This document shows, in pieces, positions 13,714-13,820 of a stretch of DNA of 13,820 nucleotides. Source of the DNA: Bdellovibrio sp. Lineage in GTDB: Bacteria; Bdellovibrionota; UBA1018. The notes beneath the pieces are model-generated. The model searched no databases, was not told where the DNA came from, and saw nothing but the letters and a program-made list of their open reading frames with translations. Numbering within the stretch: position 1 is the first letter of the stretch; every line of letters starts with the position of its first letter. The DNA is taken from contig JACRAO010000247.1 of the NCBI GenBank assembly GCA_016213345.1, positions 1 through 13,820 on the forward strand, read 5' to 3'. The translations under genes were made by a program, and so were the position numbers.

Positions 13714-13820
13714 ATGAGAATGAAAATAATTTGTTTTTTAGGTGTCGTGATATTTATTTGTATTGGATTTAGCAGTTTTAGTTTTGGGCACTTTGTAGAT
13801 TCAACGGGTTTTGTCTGCAA
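13714..13820 (+). CDS. Small exported protein, N-terminal part (cut by window end)
   Basis: The open frame runs off the right edge; 35 full codons are visible. It begins MRMKIICFLGVV and continues with a hydrophobic stretch of about 18 residues to FSFG, then HFVDSTGFVC. This is a short basic start, a hydrophobic core and a likely signal-peptidase site near residues 24-26, so the product is probably secreted or periplasmic; a single membrane anchor is the alternative. AAGGGGG at 13698-13704, nine bases before the ATG, is a good ribosome site; ATG 13720 is a second option. It lies 28 bases after the regulator gene with no terminator between them, so the two are likely co-transcribed. No family is recognisable from this fragment. 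Confidence 0.65.
   Translation, partial: MRMKIICFLGVVIFICIGFSSFSFGHFVDSTGFVC

Noticed and set aside
1..13820. CRISPR array, tRNA, rRNA or prophage genes
   Set aside because: No regularly spaced repeats, no tRNA-like or rRNA stretch and no phage-type genes were seen; almost all the sequence is occupied by recognisable genes.

Overview
The window is AT-rich, densely coded chromosomal DNA from a Gram-negative bacterium. It carries lipopolysaccharide (LPS) core-heptose genes, a MutL with its own endonuclease motif, an FHA-GGDEF diguanylate cyclase like Bdellovibrio DgcB, a PEP synthase/PPDK regulator and a TPR-winged-helix regulator. Together these suggest a member of the Bdellovibrionota or a related deltaproteobacterial lineage. 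This is inferred from gene content only; no rRNA or tRNA is present to settle it.

Left part (2-3255, plus strand): a tightly packed run of the hisC 3' end, cmk, a GT9 heptosyltransferase and hldA. Stops and starts overlap by 14, 4 and 0-1 bases or are nearly so, which suggests one transcript. The last two genes belong to inner-core heptose synthesis and transfer.

Middle accessory patch (3256-4500): this sits where the plus-strand operon meets the long minus-strand gene array. It holds a badly deleted relic of a DUF4143-type AAA ATPase that still has a good promoter inside a 41-bp near-palindrome. It also has a possible terminator with a competing hairpin, and a VapBC toxin-antitoxin pair with its own palindromic operator candidate. 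This is the least ordinary part of the window.

Right part (4504-12407, minus strand): seven genes read leftwards as hydrolase, acyl-CoA dehydrogenase, pgi, FHA-GGDEF, mutL, miaA and ppsR. Gaps are short or genes overlap throughout. They cover central carbon metabolism and its control (pgi, ppsR), tRNA modification (miaA), mismatch repair (mutL), acyl-CoA oxidation and c-di-GMP signalling.

Far right (12408-13820): a divergent intergenic region precedes a plus-strand regulator with an N-terminal helical/TPR-like part and a C-terminal OmpR-type winged helix. Close behind it starts a small exported protein that is cut by the window end. I see no clearly new defence or mobile system. The best candidates for follow-up are the palindrome-driven ATPase relic, the FHA-GGDEF protein's phospho-threonine-like tail, and the TPR-winged-helix plus exported-peptide pair.
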